64,000 nt of DNA from Skeletonema tropicum. Its lineage: Eukaryota; Bacillariophyta; Thalassiosirophyceae; Thalassiosirales; Thalassiosiraceae. The translations under genes were made by a program, and so were the position numbers. The DNA lies in assembly GCA_037178625.1 (NCBI GenBank), contig CM074136.1, positions 1,488,001 to 1,552,000 on the forward strand, given 5' to 3'. Positions 10,198-22,209 of the stretch are shown piece by piece; the first letter of the stretch is position 1; every line of letters starts with the position of its first letter. Under the pieces are notes generated by a model, which saw only the letters and a program-made list of their open reading frames with translations, ran no database searches and was not told where the DNA came from.

Positions 10198-13100
10198 TTT
10201 CGATGTGAGAATGTCGAAATAAAAACGTAGAACAGGAGCAGGATTGTGTAGAAACACGGTCATGATCGTGAACGAAGAAAATAACCCAAGTACTCCCGAT
10301 TATCAAAAAACACGCTTCATCAGCCCCTCCTTTCGGTCATCGGTCATCGGCATGAAAAGTAATGATCCGTATGAACTCATAAAATTCACTTTTGATCTCT
10401 GGTAACTACTACATCCAATCCTTCCTCCTCCTCTCCCATACATATCTAAACAATCATGTCTGAACTTACTCACTCCGGAAAAGTCGCTCTCATCACTGGT
10501 ATCACCGGCCAGGATGGATCTTACTTGACAGAATTCTTGTTGTCCAAAGGATACACGGTACGTTCAAACAATACAATACGTTTCTTGTGTGTGGCGCCTT
10601 TTAAGTTGACTGTTCGATGGTATACTTGTCCCAGGCCGGCTTTACAGAAGGATGTATGACTTCGTTTGCTCTCAAGTCGATGAGGTTCTTTTTTTCTTCA
10701 GGTTATTCTGCGTTGAGCACAGATGGCCAAGAAGAAATGTTCTTTGGACTTTCGTGACATATAATTGAGCTTGGAAATGGACACTGCTGGATTAAATGGC
10801 GACAAATACATACAGTGTTAGCAGCACACCGATCAACCGCTAAGAATGGAACTTTTCGGGGAATATTCGCATCTTTCAATTCATGTATTTATGTCAAATG
10901 ATTGTAGGTTGCACAGAAGAACAATGGCCGACCACACAAGTTACACAAGATATGATGGTCATCGTTCTGGCTGGATTTTGGCCACACTTTCACACAAAGT
11001 CTGCATCACAAATCAATTACTCACATATTGCCTCTTGCCTTTCATTACTTCTCTCTCAGGTCCACGGTATCATCCGTCGTTCTTCTTCATTCAACACCGG
11101 CCGTATCGATCACATCTACCGCGACCGTCATCAAACTGGTGTTAAGCTTTTCCTCCACTACGGTGATCTCTGTGATGCTACCAACCTTATTACAATTATT
11201 GCCAACACAAAGCCCGATGAAATCTACAACTTGGGTGCTATGAGTCACGTTAAGGTCTCATTCGATATGCCTGAATACACCGCTGACTGCGATGGAGTTG
11301 GTGTTCTCCGTATGCTTGACGCAATCCGCGCTTGTGGACTTGAGAAGACTTGCCGTTTCTACCAAGCCTCTACCTCTGAGTTGTATGGAAAGGTCCAAGA
11401 GGTGCCCCAATCCGAGACGACTCCTTTCTACCCCCGTTCTCCCTACGCTGTTGCTAAGCAATATGCCTTCTGGATTTTGGTGAATTACCGTGAAGCTTAT
11501 GGAATGCATCTTACAAACGGCATCCTATTCAACCACGAATCTCCTCGTCGTGGTGCCACCTTCGTGACGCGTAAGATCACCATTGCTGTTGCCCGTATCT
11601 CTCAAGGACTTGAAAAGACTCTCTTCCTTGGTAACATTGACGCTAAGCGTGATTGGGGACATGCTCGTGATTATGTGAAGGGAATGTGGATGATGCTTCA
11701 AGCTGATGTTGCTGACGACTATGTTTTGGCCACCGGAGAGACACACACAGTGAGGGAGTTTGTTGAGAAGGCATTTGCTGAAGTTGGCACTACAATTGTA
11801 TGGAAGGGAGAGCGTGGAACTGTCGATGAGGTTGGAGTTGATGCTGATGATGAATCCAGAGTTCTTGTTCGCATTGATCCCCGTTATTTCCGTCCTACTG
11901 AGGTTGAATTGCTTCTTGGAGATCCCACAAAGGCAAAGAAAGAGCTTGGATGGGAGGCTGAATTGGGCTTTGAGGGACTTGTAAAGGATATGATGGCTGC
12001 TGATTTGAAGATGGTAAAGGGCGAAACGATTGACCCCGAGGCTCCCAGACCGTGAAGAGGTTGATTTGCCATTACCATTGCAGTTGTTCTCATAATTTAG
12101 GAAAGTAAAATATGTGCATGTATGTGTCAACACATAAGGGTGTAGTAATCTGCCTCATAGCTCTATGCTCTAACTTTGTATTATGAAAATTATTCTTAAG
12201 AGCACCGCTTTGTGTGAATACATGTGAATGGTAGACACATCATGTGCATCACAAGAGTCTAACTTCTACCTGAGCTATTCTCTACCCAACACACAAGTGC
12301 GTAGCGATGATTGAATATCATTGATATAGCTTGCATGCAACCTTTTTGAGAAAGTTTGACCAAGTCGATGGCGATAGACTTCGGCATTGACAAGCTCATA
12401 AATGTATGTTTGCCTTCTTGCGAGCCTCGTTATCCAGATCTTTTTGGGCGGAATCGATGTGTTGTTGCGGCAGTCTTTCATTTGTCGACGTGAACGATCA
12501 AACTGTTCTCCTTTAGCCTCAGGCAAGAACTATTTGATTTAGTGGCACGACAAAGCTGCTCATAGCGATAGCCCTCTCCCTCGCTCTGTCGACGATCTCA
12601 GCTAATTGATGATTCGTCGATCTCTTTCCCAAGTTTCCTCAATGGTGCAGATGTTCACATTGGTGAGCACTTTTGTGCTCTTGCAAAGGGAAATGCGTTT
12701 ATCGAGTTATGGTGGTGTAGGAAGTGGAGATTAGAGGACAAGCAAATGTGTCATGACGTCCAAATTTGAAGATTCATGTCCATGATGACATAATAAGGAT
12801 CTCCACATCCGCTACCACGGGGAATCTCGAAGAACGGTCTATCATGATTGGTAAATGATCATTCGTCAATATGTTTGCTGACTTATTAGTGAATGCCTCA
12901 ACGTCGAGCGGAACATCAAACCGATGAAGTGCTGGAATGTTGCTTGCTGGAATATCTTGGTTGACCTAACTGTCGGAACTGAGTCAACTGTGATAGCAAT
13001 TGGTAAAAGGGAGGCAACGCTTTGAAGGTAACGTTTATGACGATGTTGACAATGCCCCAATGAAAGAGTATTGTGAGATTATGGTAGTTTACTTGTTCTC

Positions 13101-13892
13101 TTCTCATTGAATGCATCTATGATGCGAGTGATGTGTTCATTCTACGGCAACAAAGGTTTCTATCAAAAGCGAGACGGACTTGTGCGTCCCGTGTAAGTTA
13201 ACAGTCTCAAGTATGACTGAAAAGTAATTATCGAAGTAGTGATGTACTTCTAGTTCTTCAGGTGGATGTAAAACTTTGCAAACGAACCCCACCACTAATC
13301 ACTGAACCTCTCATCGAAGCGTCGCGTCATCTTGTTGTGTTTTTTTCTTAGGTTTATTCGTCCATCAGAAAGTAAAAGCTGAGGACTGATAAGTATTCCA
13401 TTAAAGCGAGCAAAGGAGACACCGGTCACTCTCATTCCATACTGAACGCCTCTAGCCTTCACTAGAGGCATAGAATTTTCTGCCCGATGTGCGTCTTGCG
13501 TCTTGTCGGTCATTCATCCCATCTGGGGAGTCACTCTCGCTGTCGCACCGCAGCTAGTCAAGCGTCACCAGATAGAGATAGAAGAGAAAGTAGATAAAAG
13601 TGAAGGTATCTACTCAAAAGTAGAGAGGAGTATCTAAAGAACAATGTGTTGTGGAGTGAAGGAATACGACCTTATTTACATATTACGAACTGACGGACGT
13701 GCATCTGCATCGTCGGTCATTCACCGAAAGTCATTCTCTCTGTCACACTATCTTCAGTGTGATGTGGGTCACTCACTTCCAATATGTACTCCTTCACAAT
13801 AATTTCTATCCGTCTTTGTGTGTCGCCAAAAAAGCTCTGATTCATCACTACATACATAGCATATTTTAGTTTAGCGATCCTACGTCTCTATT
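10198..13892. repeat. GMD tandem array, unit 1
   Basis: The unit begins near the sequence TCGATGTGAGAATGTCGAAA and runs about 3.69 kb to its next occurrence at about 13893. It carries the promoter, the two-exon dehydratase gene and about 1.8 kb of 3' flank. Its whole length can be followed in unit 2, and it serves as the empty-site reference for the insertions there. The 3' flank (12056-13892) holds no gene I can support. Confidence 0.8.
10456..12055 (+). CDS. GMD: GDP-mannose 4,6-dehydratase, copy 1
   Basis: Exon 1 is 10456-10557 and exon 2 is 11060-12055, with a 502-bp GT-AG intron between phase-0 ends; the product is 365 residues, normal for the family. The enzyme removes water from GDP-mannose with NADP to give GDP-4-keto-6-deoxymannose, the first step to GDP-fucose, in the cytosol. 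Visible motifs are the cofactor loop [10 protein letters not shown] at residues 15-24, the [19 protein letters not shown]/substrate segment just after the splice joint, [16 protein letters not shown], and the catalytic [10 protein letters not shown] (Tyr and Lys). The protein begins MSEL, while copies 2 and 3 begin MTEL; the rest reads the same. A longer frame starting inside the intron is an artefact. Confidence 0.95.
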
Positions 13893-14135
13893 TTTCGATG
13901 TGAGAATGTCGAAATAGAGCAGGATGGGGTAGAAACACGGTCATCTCATCGTGAACGAAGTAAAATAACCCAAGTACTCCCGATTATCAAAAAACACGCT
14001 TCATCAGCCCCTCCTTTCGGTCATCGGCATGAAAAAGTAATGATATCCGTATGAACTCATAAAATTCACTTTTGATCTCTGGTAACTACTACATCCAATC
14101 CTTCCTCCTCCTCTCCCACATACATCTACACAATC

Positions 14136-15734
14136 ATGACTGAGCTTACTCATTCCGGAAAAGTCGCTCTCATCACTGGTATCACCGGCCAGGATGGATC
14201 TTACTTGACAGAATTCTTGTTGTCCAAAGGATATACGGTGCGTTCAAACAAAAATGTCTCTTGTGTGTATGTGGCGCCTTTTAAGTTGACTGTTCGATGG
14301 TATACTTGTCCCAGGCCGGCTTTATAGAAGGATGTATGGCTTCGTTTGCTCTCAAGTCGATGAGGTCCTTTTTTTCTTCAGGTTATTCTGCGTTGAGCAC
14401 AGATGCCAAGAAGAAATGTTCTTTGGACTTTCGTGACATATAATTGAGCTTGGAAATGGACACTGCTGGATTAAATGGCGACAAATACATACAGTGTTAG
14501 CAGCACACCGATCAACCGCTAAGAATGGAACTTTTCGGGGAATATTCGCATCTTTCAATTCATGTATTTATGTCAAATGATTGTAGGTTGAACAGAAGAA
14601 CAATGACCGACCACACAAGTTACACAAGATATGATGGTCATCATTCTGGCTGGATTTTGGCCACACTTTCACACAAAATCTGCATCGCAAATCAATTACT
14701 CACATATTGCCTCTTGCCTTTCATTACTTCTCTCTCAGGTCCACGGTATCATCCGTCGTTCTTCTTCATTCAACACCGGCCGTATCGATCACATCTACCG
14801 TGACCGTCATCAAACTGGCGTCAAGCTTTTCCTCCACTACGGTGATCTCTGTGATGCTACCAACCTTATTACAATTATTGCCAACACAAAGCCCGATGAA
14901 ATCTACAACTTGGGTGCTATGAGTCACGTTAAGGTCTCATTCGATATGCCTGAATACACCGCTGACTGCGATGGTGTTGGTGTTCTCCGTATGCTTGACG
15001 CAATCCGCGCTTGTGGACTTGAGAAGACTTGCCGTTTCTACCAAGCCTCTACCTCTGAGTTGTATGGAAAGGTCCAAGAGGTGCCCCAATCCGAGACGAC
15101 TCCTTTCTACCCCCGTTCTCCCTACGCTGTTGCTAAGCAATATGCCTTCTGGATTTTGGTGAATTACCGTGAAGCTTATGGAATGCATCTTACAAACGGC
15201 ATCCTATTCAACCACGAATCTCCTCGTCGTGGTGCCACCTTCGTGACGCGTAAGATCACCATTGCTGTTGCCCGTATCTCTCAAGGACTTGAAAAGACTC
15301 TCTTCCTTGGTAACATTGACGCTAAGCGTGATTGGGGACATGCTCGTGATTATGTGAAGGGAATGTGGATGATGCTTCAAGCTGATGTTGCTGACGACTA
15401 TGTTTTGGCCACCGGAGAGACACACACAGTGAGGGAGTTTGTTGAGAAGGCATTTGCTGAAGTTGGCACTACAATTGTATGGAAGGGAGAGCGTGGAACT
15501 GTCGATGAGGTTGGAGTTGATGCTGATGATGAATCCAGAGTTCTTGTTCGCATTGATCCCCGTTATTTCCGTCCTACTGAGGTTGAATTGCTTCTTGGAG
15601 ATCCCACAAAGGCAAAGAAAGAGCTTGGATGGGAGGCTGAATTGGGCTTTGAGGGACTTGTAAAGGATATGATGGCCGCTGATTTGAAGATGGTAAAGGG
15701 CGAAACGATTGACCCCGAGGCTCCCAGACCGTGA
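14136..15734 (+). CDS. GMD: GDP-mannose 4,6-dehydratase, copy 2
   Basis: Exon 1 is 14136-14237 and exon 2 is 14739-15734 with a 501-bp intron, giving 365 residues. The same cofactor loop, NTGR segment and YxxxK catalytic motif are present. The nucleotide differences from copy 1 that I could see in exon 2 are silent (for example the Asp, Gly and Val codons near the start of the exon), so the protein is preserved while the DNA drifts. The intron is also nearly identical, which points to a recent duplication or to gene conversion. The upstream 240 bases match those of copy 1, so promoter elements were copied too. Confidence 0.95.
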
Positions 15735-16453
15735 AGAGGTTGATTTGCCATTACCATTGCAGTTGTTCTCATAATTTAGGAAAGTATAATATGTGCATGT
15801 ATGTGTCAACACATAAGGGTGTAGTAATCTGCCTCATAGCTCTATGCTCTAACTTTGTATTATGAAAATTATTCTTAAGAGCACCGCTTTGTGTGAATAC
15901 ATGTGAATGTTAAACACATCATGTGTATCACAAGAGTCTAACTTCTTCTTGAGCTATTCTCTACCCAACACACAAGTGCGTAGCGATGATTGAATATCAT
16001 TGATATAGCTTGCATACAACCTTTTTGAGAAAGTTTGACCAAGTCGATGGCGATAGACTTCGGCATTGACAAGCTCATAAATGTATGTTTGCCTTCTTGC
16101 GAGCCTCGTTATCCAGATCTTTTTTGGGCGGAATCGATTTGTTTTTGCGGCAGTCTTTCATTTGTCGACGTGAACGATAAAATTGTTCTTCTTCAGCCTC
16201 AGGCAAGAACAATTGGATTTAGTGGCACGACAAAGCTGCTCATAGCGATAGCCCTCTCCCTCGCTCTGTCGACGATCTCAGCTAATTGATGATCCGTCGA
16301 TCTCTTTCCCAAGTTTCCTCAATGATGCAGATGTTCACATTGGTGAGCACTTTTGTGCTCTTGCAAAGGGAAATGTGTTTATCGAGTTATGGTGGTGTAG
16401 GAAGTGGAGATTAGAGGACAAGCAAGTGTGTCATGACGTCCAAATTTGAAGAT

Positions 16454-16798
16454 TCATGTCCATGATGACATAATAAGGATCTCCACATCCGCTACCACGG
16501 GGAATCTCAAAGAACGGTCTATCATGATTGGTAAATCATCATTCGTCAATATGTTTGCTGACTTATTAGTGAATGCCTCAACGTCGAGCGGAACATCAAA
16601 CCGATGAAGTGCTGGAATGTTGCTTGCTGGAATATTGCTTGGTTGACGTAACTGTCGGAACTGAGTCAACTGTGATAGCAATTGGTAAAAGGGAGGCAAC
16701 GCTTTGAAGGTAACGTTTACGACGATGTTGACAATGCCCCAATGAAAGAGTATTGTGAGATTATGGTAGTTTACTTGTTCTCTTCTCATTGAATGCAT
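16454..16798 (-). other. Open frame in the GMD 3' flank, coding status unclear
   Basis: A 114-codon minus-strand frame starting MHSMRREQVNYHNLTILFHW. In unit 1 the matching stretch (12866-13116) starts the same way but shifts frame at a small length difference near 12950 and ends early. No domain is recognised. It is either a decayed gene or chance; the frame difference between the two copies argues against a conserved protein. Confidence 0.2.
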
Positions 16799-17343
16799 CT
16801 ATGATGCAAGTGATGCGTTCATTCTACGGCATTGCATATTGTCGAGAGGTTTCTATCAAAAGCGAGACGGACTTGTGCGTCCCGTGTAAGTTAACAGTCT
16901 CAAGTATGACTGAAAAGTAATTATCGAAGTAGTGATATACTTCTAGTTCTTCAGGTGGATGTAAAACTTTGCAAACGAACCCCACCACTAATCACTGAAC
17001 CTCTCATCGAAGCGTCGTGTCATCTTGTTGTGTTTTTTTCTTAGGTTTATTCGTCCATCAGAAAATTAAAGCTGAGGACTGATAAGTATTCCAGTACCAG
17101 TAAAGCTAGCGAAGGAGACACCGGTCACTCTCATTCCATATCGTACGTACTGAACGCCTAGCCTACGCCTAGCCTTCACTAGAGGCATAGAATTTTCTGC
17201 CCGCACCACCTTTTACGATTCAAAGTGGGACGGCGGACAGACGGATCACGCATCATCATCCACCTTCTCATTCTTTTTTTAGAGGGGCAAAATCGACCTA
17301 AACCATGGGATTATTGCCGTAGTAATGATACTACACACCCAAA

Positions 17344-17431
17344 ATTTACCTAAATGTGTGCCTTTCTTGATATGTTCCTGTTAACACTATATCGAATCAC
17401 ATATCCAGAAAGGCACACATTTGGGGTAAAA
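17344..17431. repeat. Imperfect hairpin, arms about 32 bp
   Basis: The left arm contains AAATGTGTGCCTTTCTTGAT (17351-17370) and the right arm contains CCAGAAAGGCACACATTT (17405-17422). The arms pair with a few mismatches around a loop of about 25 bases. It lies near the left end of the 17203-19553 insertion. Confidence 0.5.
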
Positions 17432-17899
17432 TAGATAGTGATTTATGGCACCACTAAGATGAGAGCTGCCACTTGCACAGGACCCTCATCCCCACCTTAT
17501 CCTTGTAAATAACAATCTGTTGTGAGTGAACACATGTCAAATAGCCCATATTCTGCTTCTATCTTACTTTATAAAACGTGTGACTACCCAATAAGTCTGT
17601 GGTTCTTAGTATTCATGCCAAAGGGGGGTATAAGCGGGGAAAAAATCTACATAAAATTGTCAATTCGCAATGATACAGAAGTCTCCTGACATTGTACCAG
17701 ATTCCACCCCCATCGACTTTAGTTTATCTCATCTTTCGTCCAGTTAGTATCACGGTTCATCTGCATTTATCGGCGAAAAGTCAGAGTACCCCCACATAAT
17801 GGCGATCAGCATCCCAAAGTATTAGCTCCAATTAGAACTTGTATTGTTGTCTGATCCGGTCTCTATCCAACAATATCTCTGATACGGATCAATCCTCTG

Positions 17900-18138
17900 C
17901 GCTATCAGTTGCATATAAGCAATATAGAGGCGACGGGGATGAAATAAATGATGTTTGGATCATGCCATCGCATTGTAACACCGTCGTATGAAACGTTATC
18001 AAAATTCGATGTCCCGTCGGTGGTGCATGTTGAACCCAGTGGAGTGTATTCAGAGTTGTCGACCCGGAAATCAGCCAAGACGACTCCGTTATACTCTTGG
18101 ATGAAGTTGCCGTCGATGAATGGTGTTTGTATGACTTC
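17900..18138 (-). pseudogene. Coding-like relic on the minus strand
   Basis: The minus strand reads FIDGNFIQEYNGVVLADFRV, then DNSEYTPLGSTCTTDGTSNF, then a segment including MRWHDPNIIYF, with no stop and sensible composition. Other parts of the same stretch are in other frames. I do not recognise the protein. It could be cargo captured by the surrounding insertion. Confidence 0.3.
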
Positions 18139-18389
18139 TCTACATCACTATATCCCCGATCATCAGGACCGGCGACACGATGATATGCCGATAAAAAGGC
18201 CGCTGCCATGGACTGTATATTATGCACCTATCTCATACTCCAATGTAACCATGTTGTCAATTCATATTTCAAAGGCATGATAGAAGAGATATTCCTCGAA
18301 GTATAGAAGCGATGTCGTCGAAGTGGCAGTGATTTTGATAGGGCGAAGTGACGGCTGTCATCGTGGTGAACTACTAGCTTGGGTGGAGG

Positions 18390-19424
18390 TGTTAGATTAC
18401 ACGTACGTAGATACAAGTAGAGTACGGAAATACTCTAATCATTATCTTTTATCTCCTATCTAATCTATCAATAGCATCGATTGGAAGTAGGGAGATCGAG
18501 GATAATAACAGGTTATAGAGCCTATACAATCACCAACAATGAAGTTCATTTATGCCATAATTCCATTTGTGAATTTGGCAACCAACGACCTCAATACAAT
18601 ACTGATGAAGCATTTGAGGTTGAGGACGAATACAATACTGATGAAGAAGAGTGTTTCATGAAGCTTGAACCGAAGGTTGAGGACGAATACAATACTGGTG
18701 AAGAAGAGAGTTCCATGAAGCTTGATCCGACTGAGGTTACAGCAGCGGATATAGTGCTGAATGATAGCGCGCAGAGGACTCGTATTGGAACTAACAAAAT
18801 TGAAATTGAGCAGTGGAATTGTGTTGAAACTAAGACAACTGAAGTTGAGCAGAGGAAACGTATTGGAACTCAAACAACCGATGTTAAGCAGCGGAACTGT
18901 ATTGGAACTAAGACAACCGATGTTGATCAGAGGAAATGTAGTGGACCTAAGATGAACGATGTGGATCAGAAGAATATTATTGGAACTAACTCTGGAGTGC
19001 AGGCAAAACCGTGGTCGTTTATGATTGACGAAGGTAACCTAGTGGCTGATATTCCCGTTACCTTGATGCATTCAGGCGATCAAATGGGTCTGTATAATGG
19101 TAGCCAGTGGAATCCTGGGATCGACCGGGGTAACCCAGATGATTCAGTTACAAAAACAACCCTTGATTACCCCAATGATGTTGGAGACAACTTGGTCAAG
19201 TCACTCATTGTAAAGTGGACTTCCTTTGTCCTTTATTGAAAGGATAGAGATGCTATTTGGTACAATCCGATATCGACTACGTGATATCGAATTGTGGGGG
19301 GGGTGTTAGATTACACGTACGTAGATACAAGTAGAGTACGGAAATACTCTAATCATTATCTTTTATCTCCTATCTAATCTATCAATAGCATCGATTGGAA
19401 GTAGGGAGATCGAGGATAATAACA
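18390..19424 (+). mobile_element. Small non-autonomous LTR retrotransposon (TRIM-like)
   Basis: Two identical-looking 121-bp direct repeats (18390-18510 and 19304-19424) begin TGTTAG and end TAACA, the TG...CA form of LTRs. A perfect 5-bp target duplication GGAGG flanks the pair at 18385-18389 and 19425-19429. Just inside the left LTR, GGTTATAGAGCC resembles a primer-binding site of the initiator-Met tRNA type, and just before the right LTR is a G-rich polypurine tract (19295-19303). At 1,035 bp it has no gag or pol and must be mobilised in trans. LTRs that still match suggest a young insertion. Confidence 0.9.
18531..19239 (+). other. Internal open frame of the LTR element
   Basis: An uninterrupted frame of about 236 codons fills most of the internal part. 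It has no early ATG and would need an unusual start or fusion. It contains two acidic blocks with EDEYNT, then a series of degenerate 13-15-residue repeats of the form DV(D/E)QRKxIGTKTT between about 18770 and 18990. No retroviral domain is visible. The repeats come from a minisatellite-like duplication in the DNA. Confidence 0.35.
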
Positions 19425-19741
19425 GGAGGTGGAAAAATCTTTCCTCATTTTTTGTCTGACCGCGTTTTATTGTCAAGTAGGAATTCAGTATGTTTAATTC
19501 CTACGTACCCCATGTAAGGACCTTGTCAAATTTCCACATTTTGGAGGATGGTGCCCGATGTGCGTCTTGTCGGTCATTCATCCCATTTGGGGAGTCACTC
19601 TCGCTGTCGCACCGCAGCTAGCCAAGCGTCACCAGATATAGATAGAAGAGAAAGTAGATAAAAGTGAAGGTATCTACATACTCAAAAGTAGAGAGGAGTA
19701 TCTAAAGAACAATGTGTTGTGGAGCGAAGGAAACGACCTTA

Positions 19742-20155
19742 GGCTGTGATTTTGTTTGCTCGAACTCGCAACTCCGAACTGAAAAGGAGCTCCACCGGTC
19801 ATCTTATTTTGAGTACCGTATTCAACGCATGATTTTTTGACAAAACAAGAAAGAGCCCTTTTATCAGGATATGTAAGTGCCGAGTCAACTCAGCTCAAAC
19901 CGGCACTCACGTAGACCACATAGGAATAGGTACATGTCGAGTTCGGAGTTCGAGATGGGTGAGGATTCGGGCTCGAACTGGGCCTCGAGTTCGCAAATTT
20001 TTTATCTTCGAACTCGAACTCCGAACTCACAAGTTCCACATGGAAGTACCTTTTCACATGGACTCTCAACTACAAGATGTCGTTATCTCGAAATTTGATG
20101 CCGACAGACCAGTTCCCAGTTCGCAGTTCGAGTTCGAGCAAACAAAATCACAGCC
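19742..20155. mobile_element. PIF/Harbinger-type MITE, 414 bp
   Basis: The element starts GGCTGTGATTTTGTTTGCTC and ends with its complement, with inverted repeats of about 25 bp. The trinucleotide TTA is duplicated at 19739-19741 and 20156-20158, and unit 1 near 13672 carries the undisturbed CCTTATTTACAT site. TIRs starting GGC.TGT and a TTA target are the hallmarks of PIF/Harbinger elements. It is too short for a transposase. Its interior has several TCGAACTC motifs. Confidence 0.8.
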
Positions 20156-20608
20156 TTATTTACATTTTTTTTGATTAGATAAATAAGTGATTAGTTTAGG
20201 ATGGTATTCAGGAGCTGTTACTGGGCAAGCTGGATCAGCCTTATTTACATTGAACTGACGGACGTGCATCTGCATCGTCGGTCATTCACCGAAAGTCATT
20301 CTCTCTGTCACACTTTCTTCAGTGTGGGTCACTCACTTCCAATATGTACTCCTTCACAATAATTTCATCCGTCTTTGTGTGTCGCCAAAAAAGCTCTGAT
20401 TCATCACTATGTACATACATAGGAGTATGTAGCATATTTTAGTTAGCGATCCCTATTTTTTTGTGAGAATGTCGAAATAGAGCAGGATGGACCATCTCAG
20501 ATCAACTTCCCGCCATTATTTTTTACTACAACGCTCTCAAACTTCTTCCTCCCAAGATTCTCAAAAAATACCATTACCGACACCCAATCTCTTTGCCATT
20601 AATTAACG

Positions 20609-20869
20609 ATGGGGGTGAACGATCTTCTGCCGCATTTAGTTGGAGGCGATCCTAAACTTATTCATCATTCATTTGAGGAGCTCAATTTGGCTGGAGAGAC
20701 CGTAGTGTTAGATGCAGCGAGTGCTCTTTGGCAGTATGGCTCTCACCACCCCTCCGATCACCTACGCGGCAATCACAACCCAGCATTAGTCGAATGGACT
20801 CGTTTCCTTGTGTACTTGCGTGATATATGCCGTATGAAGCTCAAGGTAGCGTTTGATGGTGCGCTAAAT
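20609..20869 (+). pseudogene. Truncated XPG/FEN1-type nuclease gene
   Basis: The frame begins MGVNDLLPHLVGGD and continues through VVLDAASALWQY to LKVAFDGALNG. This is the N-terminal XPG domain, whose acidic residues (DAA and FDG here) bind metal at the flap-endonuclease active site. The frame leaves the XPG pattern where the GGCTGTATACC transposon end starts at 20870 and stops at 20917. Catalytic internal and C-terminal regions are absent, so the product would be inactive. The 120 bases before the ATG look like a normal upstream region, so the gene head moved here with its promoter. Confidence 0.7.
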
Positions 20870-21147
20870 GGCTGTATACCTAGTCCGAAAAAACGTAGGT
20901 ACCTACGTATTGGGTAATACCCATCCGTATATTCGACTGGGTACGTATTACTTGGTTACGTACCCATTACCTAGGTGACCCCGTTAGGTGCGAGTTTGGT
21001 CCTTGAATGGGTACTTTTCTGAAGAATTTTGGTCATTTCAGGGGTAAATTTCGCAATTTTACGGGGTATATATTTCGAGCTCTTTTGTACCTGAGTAGGA
21101 GTACCCAGAAGGTAGTTACCCTTAGGTAAGTACGTATCAGGTAAGTA

Positions 21148-22209
21148 CCGTCTATACCTTAATAAGTGTCCGGATTTTTCTGTTGTCCGGACTGTTTTTC
21201 AGGTGACTTGTAGGTGTCCGCAGCCTTTTTCGAGGAAGTGTCCGACCAGATTCGGACACTTTCAAATGCTTTGTGCGAAGCCAGCACGCACAACCCAGCA
21301 CGGCGGGCCACCACACCATGTTGTGTTAAAATAAGCTCGAGAAATTTATGAACGCAAACCTGATCGCCATGGCAACCATTACCCTCCTCGCGACAAAGCG
21401 TACATTACAGTAGCGCCGAAGGCTTGCTCAAACCATGCTCTTACCAAGCTCTACCTGAAGAAGATTATCTTGCCCGCTGGTGGATATGACAAAGAGACAG
21501 GAGAATGCGAAAACAAGATTGGTGTGCTGTGGGATGACTTCAAGTCATATTCTACAGCTGAGGTGAAAGACTTTTGCCTATCACTTCCTTGTCTTTCTGT
21601 GGATATCTTACCAGGAGGACTAACCCCATGTGGACAGCCTCTTGACAAGGTGATCAACAAGGTCTTCAAAGGTTACTTCCGTGACTTGTACGATGCATAC
21701 AGCCTCATTGCTCCCGTCACAGAAAAAGGGACGCCTGAAGCTCCATCACGACAGCAATTGGCAACATGGGTTGTTCAGGCCTGGGATAAGATTCCTGAAG
21801 AAATGGTTAGAAAGTCATGGACTGCATGTGGATACACTCCGGAAGAGGAGCTTTCCTTTTCGGATAAGGGCAGGTTGTGCTTTGGACCGAAGATGAGGTA
21901 CATAAAATGGTGAAGCAGTATTGTGGCCAGGAGGGGCTGGACCATCTTTTAGACGAGGAAAATGGGAATGAAGATGACTTTGTCGCGATTGAAGCAGCAT
22001 TTGGCATCATTGATGAGGATGGGGACAATAGCGATGGAGAGATGGAGTAGAATAATTTTAAGTATTTGTTGTTACATGTTGCGCTCTAAGAAACCCTTGA
22101 AAGTGTCCGGATTCTAGAATGTGTCCGTGCATCCTTGCAGGGGGAGTGACAGTGTCCGGGCTGCAATAGTGTGGTCCTGTCCTACGGACACTTTTTAAGG
22201 TATAGACGG
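21148..22209 (+). mobile_element. Pogo-like Tc1/mariner element, partial
   Basis: The ends CCGTCTATACCTTAA at 21148 and its complement ending at 22209 form inverted repeats of about 28 bp, including AAGTGTCCG. TA lies on both sides (21146-21147 and 22210-22211), the target duplication of Tc1/mariner elements. The inside codes for the C-terminal part of a DDE_1 transposase. At 1,062 bp it lacks the N-terminal DNA-binding and first catalytic parts. Confidence 0.8.
21347..22050 (+). pseudogene. DDE_1 (pogo/Tigger-type) transposase, C-terminal part
   Basis: An open frame without a good ATG runs to 21913. It has VAPKACSNHALTKLYLKKI, then VLWDDFKSYS (probable second catalytic aspartate) and GGLTPCGQPLDKVINKVFK (third acidic position in QPLDK), then WVVQAWDKIPEEMVRKSWTA, all typical of the DDE_1 family. 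The acidic C-terminus (DEENGNEDDFVAIEAAFGII) follows in another frame up to 22050, so a frameshift has also occurred. It cannot be an active transposase. Confidence 0.75.

Larger units (their letters stand above)
17203..19553. mobile_element. Insertion in unit 2, about 2.35 kb, host of a nested LTR element
   Basis: Compared with the empty site in unit 1 (TTCTGCCCGATGTGCG near 13480), this sequence splits CCCG: it is flanked by GCCCG at 17198-17202 and 19553-19557. The ends CACCACCT and GGATGGTG are imperfect inverted repeats. The target duplication is 4-6 bp depending on how the shared bases are assigned. Without the nested LTR element it is about 1.3 kb. It holds a hairpin at 17344-17431 and a minus-strand coding-like relic (18138-17900). 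The transposon family is not clear. Confidence 0.65.
13893..20490. repeat. GMD tandem array, unit 2, with insertions
   Basis: The unit starts like unit 1 and matches it through the gene and 3' flank to position 17202. It then resumes at about 19558 and again at about 20225, finishing at about 20490. The missing pieces line up exactly with unit 1, so 17203-19553 and 19742-20155 are later insertions. The start-to-start distance of the first two genes is 3,680 bases. Confidence 0.75.

Noticed and set aside
10883..12055. 390-codon frame beginning before the second exon of GMD copy 1.
   Set aside because: The first part lies in the intron. A clean GT-AG intron in phase 0, shared by all three copies, gives the normal GMD N-terminus.
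11525..12133. 202-codon minus-strand frame opposite GMD copy 1, also opposite copies 2 and 3.
   Set aside because: It is a mirror of the well-supported dehydratase exon; its conservation follows from the plus-strand gene.
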